NCBI GenBank assembly: GCA_965226185.1
Contig: CBDDCT010000004.1
Location: forward strand, 186,001-250,000
Direction: 5' to 3'
Origin: CBDCYS01 sp965226185
Lineage (GTDB): Bacteria; Acidobacteriota; Terriglobia; Bryobacterales; UBA6623
DNA length: 64,000 nucleotides
Within the stretch, counting starts at the first letter, position 1. Every line of letters starts with the position of its first letter. This document shows, piece after piece, positions 51,477 through 59,898 of the stretch. The position numbers and the translations under genes were made by a program. The notes under the pieces were generated by a model. It was not told the DNA's origin and searched no databases. It was given only the letters and a program-made list of their open reading frames with translations.

Positions 51477-51510
51477 CGCTCGCCTCTTACCCTAGATTCC
51501 CACATACAAG

Positions 51511-51517
51511 GGAGCGG
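51511..51517. repeat. Right half of the REP-like palindrome split by IS110
   Basis: GGAGCGG directly follows the element end and completes the REP sequence begun at 50327. It is followed by TTACCCGCC and then, 64 bases on, by an inverted REP copy (51581-51605). Confidence 0.7.
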
Positions 51518-51580
51518 TTACCCGCCGCCAGTTTGACCTGCTTCGCCCGAACGCTCCAATGCTCAAACAGCAGCGGGCAG

Positions 51581-51605
51581 ACCGCTCCCTCACGGTCGTG
51601 GCTCC
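51581..51605. repeat. REP-like sequence (inverted relative to the IS110 target)
   Basis: ACCGCTCCCTCACGGTCGTG-GCTCC, nearly identical to 26020-26044. With the IS removed, it and the target copy form a facing pair, as in paired REP elements. Confidence 0.65.
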
Positions 51606-51610
51606 GAACT

Positions 51611-52684
51611 TCACTCAATGCGCACGGCTTCTTTCTGGGCGATCAACGCGATCTCCGCGGTCTTGAAGGCGTGTTCCTGTGTCATTGCGTTTTCGGTGCG
51701 ATTCAGGCAGTCGAGAACGAGTTGTCCGAAGAACGGATAGCCGACTGTCCCCTGCACCGCAATGTGCTGCTCGCCTTTGTGATTGACCAGGTAGACGTGG
51801 TCCAGCTCCGGATCGCGGGCAACGTCTAGATACTTGCGCAGTTCAATGTAGCCGTCCGTTCCCAGGATGAAAGCGCGGCCGTCTCCCCAAGCGCCCAGGC
51901 CGTCCGGTGTAAACCAGTCGACCCGGAAGTAGTTCGTCGCTCCGTTGTCGGCCGTGAGCGAGACGTCGCCAAAATCCTGGAGTTCCGGATATTCCTTGTT
52001 GCCGTAGTTAGCCACCCTACTGGCGACAACCTTGGCGTCATTGGCGCCCGTGTAGTGCAGAAACTGTTCGATCTGATGGCAGCCGAGGTCGCAGATAATT
52101 CCTCCGTAGAGATCGTGCTGGAAGAACCAATCCGGGCGGGATGGCGCGTTGAGCCGGTGCGGACCCATGCCGATGACCTGGAGAACGCGGCCAATCGCTC
52201 CCTCCTCGATCAGATTGCCGGCGTAGATCGAGCACTCCGAATGCAGCCGCTCGCTGTAATAGACGGCGTATTTCTTGCCGGTTGCCGCCGTCTTCGCGCG
52301 GGCTTGCTCAAGTTGTTCGAGTGTCGTCAGGGGAGCCTTGTCGACGAAGTAGTCCTTGCCGTGGCCGAGCACTTCGAGACCGAGCGCGCAGCGATGGGCC
52401 GGGATCGAGGCGGCGACAACGAGTTTGATCTCCTCGTCGTCAAGGATTTCCTGCTTCGAGGCGGCGGGTTTCACGCCGGGGTAGGTCTTGCGGAAGGCCT
52501 CTACCTTGGCGGCGTCGGGATCGTAGACGGACCGCAGCTCCGCGCCCGCTTCCATGAGGCCGTTGCACATGCCGTAGATATGGCCGTGGTCGAGTCCGAT
52601 GGCGGCGATGGGGAAGTCACCTTTGCCACAAACCGGTTCGCCCTTGCCAACCGGGGCGTAGTTCATCCCGTCACTTTTCTGCAT
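51611..52684 (-). CDS. Gfo/Idh/MocA-family oxidoreductase
   Basis: A 357-residue cytoplasmic-looking oxidoreductase (no signal peptide). The nucleotide site region reads FPIAAIGLDHGHIYGMCNGLMEAGAELRSVYDPDAAKVEAF, which lacks the textbook GxGxxG. The catalytic-region motif is V-D-K-A-P-L-T-T (in place of E-K-P), then CDLGCHQIEQFLHYTG with His. ATG 52684 is chosen for its GAGGGG ribosome binding site; ATG 52699 is in frame five codons earlier. It lies next to REP sequences and IS110. Confidence 0.82.
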   Translation of the reverse strand: MQKSDGMNYAPVGKGEPVCGKGDFPIAAIGLDHGHIYGMCNGLMEAGAELRSVYDPDAAKVEAFRKTYPGVKPAASKQEILDDEEIKLVVAASIPAHRCALGLEVLGHGKDYFVDKAPLTTLEQLEQARAKTAATGKKYAVYYSERLHSECSIYAGNLIEEGAIGRVLQVIGMGPHRLNAPSRPDWFFQHDLYGGIICDLGCHQIEQFLHYTGANDAKVVASRVANYGNKEYPELQDFGDVSLTADNGATNYFRVDWFTPDGLGAWGDGRAFILGTDGYIELRKYLDVARDPELDHVYLVNHKGEQHIAVQGTVGYPFFGQLVLDCLNRTENAMTQEHAFKTAEIALIAQKEAVRIE

Positions 52685-52699
52685 CAATCCCCTCGTCAA

Positions 52700-53370
52700 T
52701 CCGCCCCGCCCAGGCTGGTCTCCGGGGGACGGAAAGCCCTTTGCACGTTTGCAGGACCCGGAACTTCAAGGCCGCGCCACTGAAACGGCCGTTTGGCTTC
52801 CACGAGGTATTCTACCAGCGGTGTCCATAGCGGGGCCGTTGGCGATATGGGTCAGGGGCTGGCCGATGGCGCGACGCAGCGGGGTTTCCGCTGATTGCGG
52901 CAAAGTGGCCTTTTCGCGGCGGTTGCCGTAGCTTTGGGGACACTATGTACGTTAAAGCTCGCCTCTGCGCGGTTTGGCATGAATTTGGGGTGTCGCGTAA
53001 GCCGTTTTGTTTCAGTGTCCGAGAACGCCGATTGCAGTATTCTACAGAAAATGTAAGGGTTTCGGGATTTTTTGGTCCTCGCAAATCCCAGTTCGCATTT
53101 TTCTTTAATTGCGCATGATCGTTTGTGATTCGATTGATTCACCGCTATCAGCATAGCGGGCCAATTTCGGGTGTCAATCCCTGAGCAGGTGAATTTGTTG
53201 AAAACACAGAGAATATTTTTCTTTGAACTTGGTGACCCTAACGGAGGATATTGGGAATTGCGCGGTTTGCAGCCGTTGGACGCTACCCACGGCACCGCCT
53301 GACGGCTCCACCGCGGGTCAGTATTAAGCGTGTATCACCGTAGCAATCTGCTCGGTACTCTGAGAAGGCC
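52700..53370. other. Intergenic region, no gene seen
   Basis: About 670 bases with falling GC content around 53000-53230. Frames are short and lack protein-like composition. No tRNA-like T-arm found. Confidence 0.45.
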
Positions 53371-53373
53371 AAT

Positions 53374-53400
53374 CAAAAAACCGCCCACGTGGGGCGGTTG
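53374..53400 (-). terminator. Rho-independent terminator after the TPR gene
   Basis: On the minus strand AACCGCCC-CACGT-GGGCGGTT is followed by six T. The perfect 8-bp GC-rich stem plus T-run fits an intrinsic terminator about 100 bases after the stop of the TPR gene (53503). Confidence 0.8.
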
Positions 53401-53502
53401 GTGTGAGGGCACTTGGTCAGAGGATTAGCTATGTAAGTGATTGAATTGGCGTAACATAACGTCCTTTATGTTATACCAATTGTAGTAGGAAGGCAGGGGG
53501 TG

Positions 53503-54845
53503 TCAAGGGGACGGGGGGGACTTCTCTCGGATCGCCTTGGCGCGGAGTTCCATATCAGTCGCCTCGGCACCTCGGTTCATGTGGCGTAGGAGCTTGGCGT
53601 AATTCTCCAGGTACATGGCCACGTCCGGGTGCTCGGGTCCGAGGGCCTTCTCGAAGATCGCCAGCGTGCGCTTGTAGAGCGGCTCGGCCTCGGCGTAGCG
53701 GCCTTGCTTGTTGTAGAGGACCGCCAGGTTGTCGAGGCTGATGGCGGTCAAGGGATGCTCCGGGCCCAGCGCCTGTTCGTTGATGGCGAGGGCGCGCCGA
53801 TGGAGCGGCTCGGCCTCGGCGTAATTGCCCTGGTCCTGATAGAGCGCCGCCAGGTTGTTGAGGCGCGTGGCCACGCTGGGGTGCTCCGGCCCGAGAGCCT
53901 TCTCGTCGATCGCCAGCGCCCGGCTGTAGAACGGCTCGGCCTCGGCGTAGCGGCCCTGGGAGTGGTAAAGCCCCGACAGGTTGTTGAGGCTCTGGGCAAC
54001 ATCGGGATGTTCCGGCCCGAGGGCCTTCTCCCGGATCGCCAACGCTCGCTTATGAAGCGGCTCGGCCTCGGCGTAGCGGCCCTGGGCGCTGTAGACCTCC
54101 GCCAGGTTGTTGAGGCCCGTGGCCACGCTGGGGTGCTCGGGTCCCAGGGCCTTCTCCACTATCGCGAGGGCACGCTGATGGAGTGGCTCGGCCTCCGCGT
54201 AATTGCCGTGGTCATGATAGAGCCCCCCCCAGGTTGCCGAGGCTCGTGGCCACGTCCGGGTGCTCGGGTCCCAGGGCCTTCTCCACTATCGCGAGGGCAC
54301 GCTGATGGAGTGGCTCGGCCTCGGGGTCGAGGCCCTGGGCGCGGTAGAGCTCCGCCAGGTTGTTGAGGCCTGGCCACGTCCGGGTGCTCGGGCCCGTGAG
54401 TCTTCTCCGCGATCGCCAGCGCCCGGCTGTAGAACGGCTCGGCCTCGGCGTAGCGGCCCTGGGAGTGGTAAAGCCCCGCCAGGTTGTTGAGGCTCTGGCC
54501 AACATCGGGATGCTCCAGCCCGAGAGCCTTCTCGTCGATCGCCAGCGCCCGCCTGGAGAGCGGCTCGGCCTCGGCGTAGCGGCCCTGGGCGCGGTAGACC
54601 TCCGCCAGGTTGTTGAGGCTGGTGGCGAAGCGGGAGTCTTCTGGTCCAAAGTTCTCGGCTTCTTCGAGGGCGGCTAAGAGAAATTTCTCGGCCTTGGTGT
54701 AGCGGGCTTGTTGGTATGCCTCGGTTGCAGCGTTCATGGACATCTCCCAGTTCGTGGACTGGGTGCACGCTTGCGTAGCTACTAGCGCCACGCACAAGGC
54801 CCAGAAACGCTTCCACATCTCCCGCATCTCAACCAGGATTTCCAT
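53503..54845 (-). pseudogene. Secreted TPR-repeat protein (kinesin light chain-like repeats), two frameshifts
   Basis: Signal-like N-terminus (KRFWALCVALVATQACTQS), then about eight 42-residue TPR units of the type LNNLAEVYRAQGRYAEAEPL..RALAI.EKALGPEHPDVA, ending near KLLRHMNRGAEATD. The DNA is a 126-bp tandem repeat. The frame breaks near 54370 (two bases missing between TTGTTGAGG and GGCCACG compared with the other units) and at a nine-C run (54222-54230). The three segments read in three different frames. A repeat array with homopolymers is prone both to real slippage and to assembly error. Confidence 0.8.
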
Positions 54846-55280
54846 TTTGACCCTGGTACGGCGACAGTATACACCCGCGCTGCCCCGAATACCACGTCTT
54901 TCCGCGCTGAACCCTGCACATCACCTCCGGCGGCAGGCCCCAAAGCCCGTCCGTCCGCTCACAGACGTTGATGGAGCGGGCTGAACGGCGCACCGGCCGA
55001 CACTGCTCCCTGCGAAACCTTTTCGGAGCCAAAAACTGTTGATCCTCGTCCAGGCAATGCTACCCGCTCGGCAGCGGCAGCGCCCAGATCCTGTGCAGCA
55101 TGTCGCCGAACAGCCTGCGGTTCAGATGCCCCTTAATCCGCCGGCAGCCAAGCGTTCGCCCCGCGATTTCCCCCATCGATGCCACAGGGCATGGTCTCAG
55201 ACCTCAGCTTGTCGCTTGCGAGCCCGAATGCTAGCATCAGAAGCGCTCGTCCGCACATTAAGACCTCGCGCGCTATAGCC
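54846..55280. other. Intergenic region, possible gene relic
   Basis: About 430 bases. On the minus strand 55060-55150 reads CRRIKGHLNRRLFGDMLHRIWALPLPSG and a stop, which looks protein-like, but I do not recognise it and no start is visible. Confidence 0.35.
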
Positions 55281-56660
55281 ATGATTCATCACCTCATCCC
55301 CCGCTATCACATCTCCGCCGTAGTAGCGGCAGTGTTTATTTTCTCATGTTCCGGGCCGCCCCCGGTGCCGGAAACTCCCGAGAAGCCGCCCAACTTCATC
55401 ATCATCATGGCCGATGATTTGGGGTATGGCGACCTGAGCACCTACGGCGGCTGGATCGATGTGCCTGCGATCGACCGCCTCGCGGCCGAGGGGCTCAAGT
55501 TCACCGACTTCCACTCGAACGGCGCGGTTTGCAGTCCGACCCGGGCGGCGCTGCTGACCGGCCGCTATCAGCAGCGGGCGGGCATTCCGATTGTGGTGTA
55601 CGCCGACCCCAAGCACGAAACCCATCGCGACGGACTGCAGCCGATCGAGTATACGTTTGCCGAAATGCTGAAAGACCAGGGCTACGCCACGGGAATATTC
55701 GGCAAGTGGCACCTCGGCTACTACCCGCATGACAACCCGATCCACAGCGGATTCGATCTCTTCCGGGGCTACGTCAGCGGCAACGTCGATTTCTTTTCGC
55801 ACGTTGATGGGGCGGGCACATTCGATTGGTGGCATCAAGATGAAAAGTCCGATGAAAAGGGCTACGTGACGACGCTCATCAATCGGCACGCGGTGCGCTT
55901 CATCGAAGACAACAAAGACAGGCCCTTCTGTCTCTATATTCCTCACGAAGCTCCGCACTCCCCCTATCAAGGGCCGGGCGACGACCCGAACGGGTTCCGG
56001 GTGGCGGGCGGGCCCCCGGCTCGGTTGGAGCTTTCACCCGAGCAGATTAAGCAAAAATACACCGAAATGGTCGTGGAGGTGGATCGGGGCGTCGGCGCGG
56101 TCATGGATGCAGTCGAACGCCTGGGGATCTCGGAGCGAACGCTGATTTTTTTCTTCTCCGACAACGGGGCGACTCCGCGGGGGAGCAACTCTCCGCTGCG
56201 GGGGCACAAAGCAAGCGTCTGGGAAGGGGGGCACCGCGTGCCGGCGATCGCCTGGTGGCCCGGCAAGATTCAAGCGGGAACCGCGACCGGCGAACTCGCC
56301 GCCAGTTTCGACCTCTGGCCGACGATGGCCGAGCTTGCCGGCGCGCCGTTGCCGGCCGAGCGTCCGCTGGACGGAGTGAGCCTGGCTCCTGTTTTACTGG
56401 AAGGAAAAACCGTCGGCCGGCAAAAGATGTTTTGGGAATACCAAGATCGGGTCGCGATGCGCGATGGACCCTGGAAGTACATCGCCGGCGAGAACGACTT
56501 TGAAGGGCCGGGATTGTTCAATCTGGCCGACGATTTGGGTGAGCAGACGAATCTTGCCGGCGAATTTCCGGACCGAACCAAATCGATGGCCGAGGGTGTT
56601 GCCAAGTGGCTCCAGGAAGTAGAAGGCAGCGCCACCGAGCAGCCATCCACGCGGAAATGA
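55281..56660 (+). CDS. Lipoprotein sulfatase (formylglycine-dependent)
   Basis: A 459-residue protein starting at ATG 55281, with lipoprotein signal (AAVFIFSCSG). Sulfatase features: IIMADDLGYGDLSTYGG (metal), C-S-P-T-R in GAVCSPTRAALLTGRY (formylglycine site), IFGKWHLGYY, FFFSDNGATPRG and LRGHKASVWEGGHRVP. It differs from the sulfatase at 9872 over most of its length, so a different substrate is likely. An in-frame upstream ATG (55179) would give a long unlikely extension. Confidence 0.9.
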   Translation: MIHHLIPRYHISAVVAAVFIFSCSGPPPVPETPEKPPNFIIIMADDLGYGDLSTYGGWIDVPAIDRLAAEGLKFTDFHSNGAVCSPTRAALLTGRYQQRAGIPIVVYADPKHETHRDGLQPIEYTFAEMLKDQGYATGIFGKWHLGYYPHDNPIHSGFDLFRGYVSGNVDFFSHVDGAGTFDWWHQDEKSDEKGYVTTLINRHAVRFIEDNKDRPFCLYIPHEAPHSPYQGPGDDPNGFRVAGGPPARLELSPEQIKQKYTEMVVEVDRGVGAVMDAVERLGISERTLIFFFSDNGATPRGSNSPLRGHKASVWEGGHRVPAIAWWPGKIQAGTATGELAASFDLWPTMAELAGAPLPAERPLDGVSLAPVLLEGKTVGRQKMFWEYQDRVAMRDGPWKYIAGENDFEGPGLFNLADDLGEQTNLAGEFPDRTKSMAEGVAKWLQEVEGSATEQPSTRK

Positions 56661-56736
56661 CCGTGACGAAAAACTGCTCCTCCAGTTCCCGCGCGACCGC
56701 GGAGATCTGGTTTCTGGTCAGAAACGGTGATAGCGG

Positions 56737-56921
56737 TTAATACTGGCCCGGGGCGTCAGCCCCGGGGAGAACACACAAAGCGAGCATCTCGCCAAGCAAA
56801 GCAGAAGCCTCTTTTCCGCGCGGGCCGATGCCCGCGCGGAAAAGAGGCTTCTGCTTTGCGGAGTGCGGCACGGTGCAATGCGTTCGCCCCCCCCGGGGCT
56901 GACGCCCCGGGCCAGTATTAA
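56737..56921. repeat. Nested perfect palindrome (31-bp outer arms, 30-bp inner arms)
   Basis: Outer arm 56737-56767 is the exact reverse complement of 56891-56921. Inside, 56796-56825 and 56830-56859 are exact reverse complements around a 4-base loop (CGAT). The outer arms include CCCGGGGCGTCAGCCCCGGG, itself a hairpin. The inner arms begin GCAAAGCAGAAGCC. No gene. The whole is about 185 bp between a sulfatase and the Uma2 pair. Confidence 0.92.
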
Positions 56922-57008
56922 CAACAGCTAGCCCGAAACGCCCTACGAGAGAAATTTCAAAGGTCCTTGGCTAGCTCTCGTCCTGTCGGAGCTGTGCTTG
57001 CAGCCTCC

Positions 57009-57014
57009 TATAAT
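57009..57014 (+). promoter_or_regulatory. TATAAT -10 candidate before the first Uma2 gene
   Basis: TATAAT at 57009-57014 is followed by TTTCTTGGGAGTC. A similar arrangement (CCTATAATTGCAG ... TTTCTTAGCGGC) recurs near 58320 after the second gene, so the unit may have been duplicated with its surroundings. No clear -35. Confidence 0.35.
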
Positions 57015-57115
57015 GTCAATAGGACGGTCAGCGGATTTCTTGGGAGTCTGATCAAGGCGCCGGGGCTTCACTGCGAGGTGTCCAAGCGGCCGCTGATTGC
57101 CGCTGGGGTTCAGTA

Positions 57116-57643
57116 ATGGCAAGCACTTCCACCAGTACACTGATTCCGGTTGAGCAGTATCTCCGCACTCACTACCGGCCCGACCGCGACTATGTGGACG
57201 GGGTCATCCTGGAGCGCAATGTGGGAGAGAACGATCACGCTTACTGGCAAAGGGCGATTCTTCTCTACCTTTGCGAGCGGGAGAAACAGCTTGGCATCTA
57301 TGTGATACAGGAACAACGCGTCCAGGTTTCGCCAACGCGCTTCCGCGTGCCGGATATTTGCATCCTGGTTGGCGGGCGACCGTCAGAACCCGTTTTCACC
57401 TCTCCGCCGTTTGTCTGCGTTGAGATTCTGTCTCCCGAGGACCACATCAGCCGCATGCAGGAAAGGATTGATGACTACCTCGCATTTGGCGTCAGCTACT
57501 GTTGGGTGATTGACCCCAAGACCGGGCGGTCGTGGGCGTATACGAATGAGGGGATATCCGAGGTGAAGGACGGGGTGCTTCGTACGCGCAAACAACAGGG
57601 AGCGCCCGAGATTATCGTTCCTCTCGCCGAACTGTTCAACTGA
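57116..57643 (+). CDS. Uma2-family (DUF820) putative endonuclease, copy 1
   Basis: A 175-residue protein of the Uma2/DUF820 family, a PD-(D/E)XK nuclease-like fold whose cellular role is unknown. The core is visible: DYVDGVILERNVG, RVPDICILVGG (Asp), FVCVEILSPED (Glu), DDYLAFGVSYCWVIDPK. The start is ATG 57116. Tandem paralogue at 57712. A 79-bp block (57445-57523) is identical to 58041-58119 in the second gene although the rest differs. Confidence 0.85.
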   Translation: MASTSTSTLIPVEQYLRTHYRPDRDYVDGVILERNVGENDHAYWQRAILLYLCEREKQLGIYVIQEQRVQVSPTRFRVPDICILVGGRPSEPVFTSPPFVCVEILSPEDHISRMQERIDDYLAFGVSYCWVIDPKTGRSWAYTNEGISEVKDGVLRTRKQQGAPEIIVPLAELFN

Positions 57644-57711
57644 GCGAAGAGTGATCAACGCCCGGCCGGCGATGAAGAGGGAATGGCCCTGGCTGCCCGC
57701 GGCGATTAACA

Positions 57712-58239
57712 ATGGCAAGCACTTCAGCCAGCACGTTGATAGCGGTTGCGGAGTATCTCCGCACCGGCTACAGCCCCGACCGCGACTACGTGGACGGAGT
57801 CATCCTGGAGCGCAACGTGGGTGAAAAGGACCACAACAAACTCCAAAAAGCTCTGCTGTTCTATCTCGGTGCTCGGGAAGCGGAACTCGGAATTTTCGTC
57901 ATTCACGAACAGCGGCTTCAGGTAACGGCTACTCGCTATCGGGTGCCGGATTTATGCGTTGTCGTTGGCTCCGAGCCCGACAAACAAGTGTTCGATGAAC
58001 CACCGCTGGTCTGCGTTGAAATTCTTTCCCCCGAGGACCGCATCAGCCGCATGCAGGAAAGGATTGATGACTACCTCGCATTTGGCGTCAGCTACTGTTG
58101 GGTGATTGACCCCAAGACCCGCCGCGCCTGGGTACACACGCCCGCGGGGATATCCGAGGTGAAGGACGGGGTGCTTCGTACGCGCAAGGAAGCGGACGCT
58201 CCCGAGATTGTCGTTCCTCTCGACGAATTGTTCGACTAG
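57712..58239 (+). CDS. Uma2-family (DUF820) putative endonuclease, copy 2
   Basis: A 175-residue paralogue of the previous gene: same start (MASTS.STLI), DYVDGVILERNVGE, RVPDLCVVVG, LVCVEILSPEDRISRMQERIDDYLAFGVSYCWVIDPKT. The N-terminal half diverges much more than the C-terminal half, where the 79-bp block is exact. Sixty-eight bases separate it from copy 1. Confidence 0.85.
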   Translation: MASTSASTLIAVAEYLRTGYSPDRDYVDGVILERNVGEKDHNKLQKALLFYLGAREAELGIFVIHEQRLQVTATRYRVPDLCVVVGSEPDKQVFDEPPLVCVEILSPEDRISRMQERIDDYLAFGVSYCWVIDPKTRRAWVHTPAGISEVKDGVLRTRKEADAPEIVVPLDELFD

Positions 58240-58680
58240 GGCTGTTGAACTTCGACTCCGCGGGCTCGAAAAATCGTCAGAACACCTCTTGAGACCTCTC
58301 GCCATTTGCTCCGGGCGAGCCTATAATTGCAGTAGCGGCCTTTCCGCCGGTTTCTTAGCGGCTTGACCGCCATGGCTTCGAACACCAACCCAACGCAGTG
58401 CTTGCCTGCCCTACCTTGATCTGCGAAACTAAGGTGGCTGTTTCGTTTTGGTGTTTGACCGGCTCGCCGCTAGGCAACGTAAACTGACCGGCTGGACGTG
58501 TATTCGGATTCCGCTCCTAGAGGAGTTGGAATCAAGAGGCCGCGCGGGTTGCTCGATTGAACTCGCTCAGAGCATAGCCTGTCTGGAAGCGCGACCGGCG
58601 AGCAGCGAGCATGAAGAAAGCGGCTTATGGCCGCATCCGGCCGTCCCGATTGGAGCCGGCCGAAGACGAGTAGGAGGGTA
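58240..58680. other. Intergenic region upstream of infA
   Basis: About 440 bases. A TATAAT is near 58322. A frame from 58448 on is not protein-like. The GGAGGGTA just before 58681 is the infA ribosome binding site. Confidence 0.45.
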
Positions 58681-58899
58681 ATGGCAAAAGAAGAAGGAAT
58701 TGAAGTAACGGGTACTGTGGTTGAAAAGCATCCGGGCGGCATTTTCTCGATCGAACTCGAGAACAAGCACAAAGTGCTCGCCCAGATCGCGGGAAAACTC
58801 CGCAAGCACCGCATTCGAATCTTGACGGGCGACAGGGTGCAGTTGGAGCTCTCGCCCTACGACTTGACCCGCGGACGGATCGTCTACCGCTTCCGCTAG
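58681..58899 (+). CDS. infA: Translation initiation factor IF-1
   Basis: A 72-residue S1-fold protein, MAKEEGIEVTGTVVEKHPGG...LTGDRVQLELSPYDLTRGRIVYRFR, the standard IF-1 sequence and length. It binds the 30S A site during initiation. ATG 58681 follows GGAGGG. It stands alone here rather than in the usual ribosomal protein cluster. Confidence 0.95.
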   Translation: MAKEEGIEVTGTVVEKHPGGIFSIELENKHKVLAQIAGKLRKHRIRILTGDRVQLELSPYDLTRGRIVYRFR

Positions 58900-59036
58900 A
58901 AACTTTTCCGGATCGCCCGAAGCCCAGATTAGAGCGCCGCGGCCTCTCTCGGCCGTTTCGAACGAATGCCGCGAATTGAAGTTGAGCGGCCTTGCGTGTT
59001 TTCCTGGAAGCAAGTGCTGTTTTGCGGAGCAGGCGG

Positions 59037-59882
59037 ATGCCCTACCACTACAATCGGCGCGGCTTTCTGCGCCTCGGCACAAGCGCGCTGCTCGGCGCGC
59101 GGTTGACGAGGACTTCTCCGGCGGACGGCGCTGAGCCGGCGAACGCCCCCAACGAATCGAACATGCCGGCAAACCTCGACTCCGTCAAAGCGCTCACCTT
59201 CGATGTCTTTGGAACCGTGGTCGACTGGCGGTCTTCCATCATCCGGGAGGGCAGGGAACTAGCGAAGCTCAAGGGCCTTGATGCCGACTGGGCGAAGTTC
59301 GCCGACGCCTGGAGAGGTGGCTACGGACCCTCGATGAACCGCGTCCGTAGCGGAGAATTGCCTTGGATGAAGATCGACGACTTGCACCGGCTCATCCTCG
59401 ACGGCCTGCTGGAACAGTTCAACATTAAAGGACTGAGTGAAGCTGAGAAAGACCGCTTCAATCGCGCCTGGCACCGGCTCACTCCGTGGCCCGATGCTGT
59501 TGAGGGCTTGACGCGGCTCAAGAAGAAATTTATCATCACGACGCTCTCAAACGGTAACGTCGCTTTGCTCACGAACATGGCGAAGAACGCCGGCCTGCCT
59601 TGGGACGCCATCCTTTCCTCCGAACTCGCCAAGCGCTACAAACCCGACAAGGAAGTCTACCTGACGGCCGCCGATTTGCTGGGGCTGCGGCCGCGGCAAG
59701 TCATGATGGTGGCGGCGCACAAGGGCGACCTGCGGGCGGCGAAGTCGGTGGGATTCAAGGCCGGGTACGTGCCGAGGCCGCTCGAGCGGGGCCCGAACGT
59801 CAAGCGCGATCTCACGCCCGACCCCTCCTTCGAAGTGGTCGCCAAAGATTTTGTTGATCTGGCCGTGAAGCTGGGGGCTTAG
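59037..59882 (+). CDS. HAD-type haloacid dehalogenase-like protein (type II) with Tat signal
   Basis: A 281-residue protein. Twin-arginine leader NRRGFLRLGTSALLGARL, then the HAD fold: nucleophile motif TFDVFGTVVDWR, motif II TTLSNGNVALL, Lys motif KRYKPDKEVYLTAA, motif IV MMVAAHKGDLRAA. This matches L-2-haloacid dehalogenase type II. Export of such an enzyme is uncommon. ATG 59037; the longer frame start at 58992 adds nothing homologous. Confidence 0.8.
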   Translation: MPYHYNRRGFLRLGTSALLGARLTRTSPADGAEPANAPNESNMPANLDSVKALTFDVFGTVVDWRSSIIREGRELAKLKGLDADWAKFADAWRGGYGPSMNRVRSGELPWMKIDDLHRLILDGLLEQFNIKGLSEAEKDRFNRAWHRLTPWPDAVEGLTRLKKKFIITTLSNGNVALLTNMAKNAGLPWDAILSSELAKRYKPDKEVYLTAADLLGLRPRQVMMVAAHKGDLRAAKSVGFKAGYVPRPLERGPNVKRDLTPDPSFEVVAKDFVDLAVKLGA

Positions 59883-59898
59883 CCCGCGGGCGCGGTTG

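Larger units (their letters stand above)
50344..51510 (-). mobile_element. IS110-family insertion sequence in a REP-like repeat (about 1,167 bp)
   Basis: No terminal inverted repeats, as expected for IS110. The boundaries are set by the split REP: left half ends CCGTCAG at 50343, right half begins AGGGAGCGG at 51509. On the transcribed strand the empty site would read CCGCTCCCT-GACGGTCG, with the dinucleotide CT at the crossover and present at both ends of the element. The leader carries a candidate bridge RNA; the transposase lies after it. End positions are plus or minus two bases because of the shared CT. Confidence 0.8.

Noticed and set aside
53374..53400. Possible CRISPR or tRNA hairpin
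   Set aside because: It is a single hairpin with T-run; no repeats of CRISPR type and no tRNA T-arm or anticodon arm found here or elsewhere in the window.
55060..55150. Protein-like minus-strand tail (CRRIKGHLNRRLFGDMLHRIWALPLPSG)
   Set aside because: Looks like the end of a real protein but no start, no domain and no recognised family; too short to call a gene.
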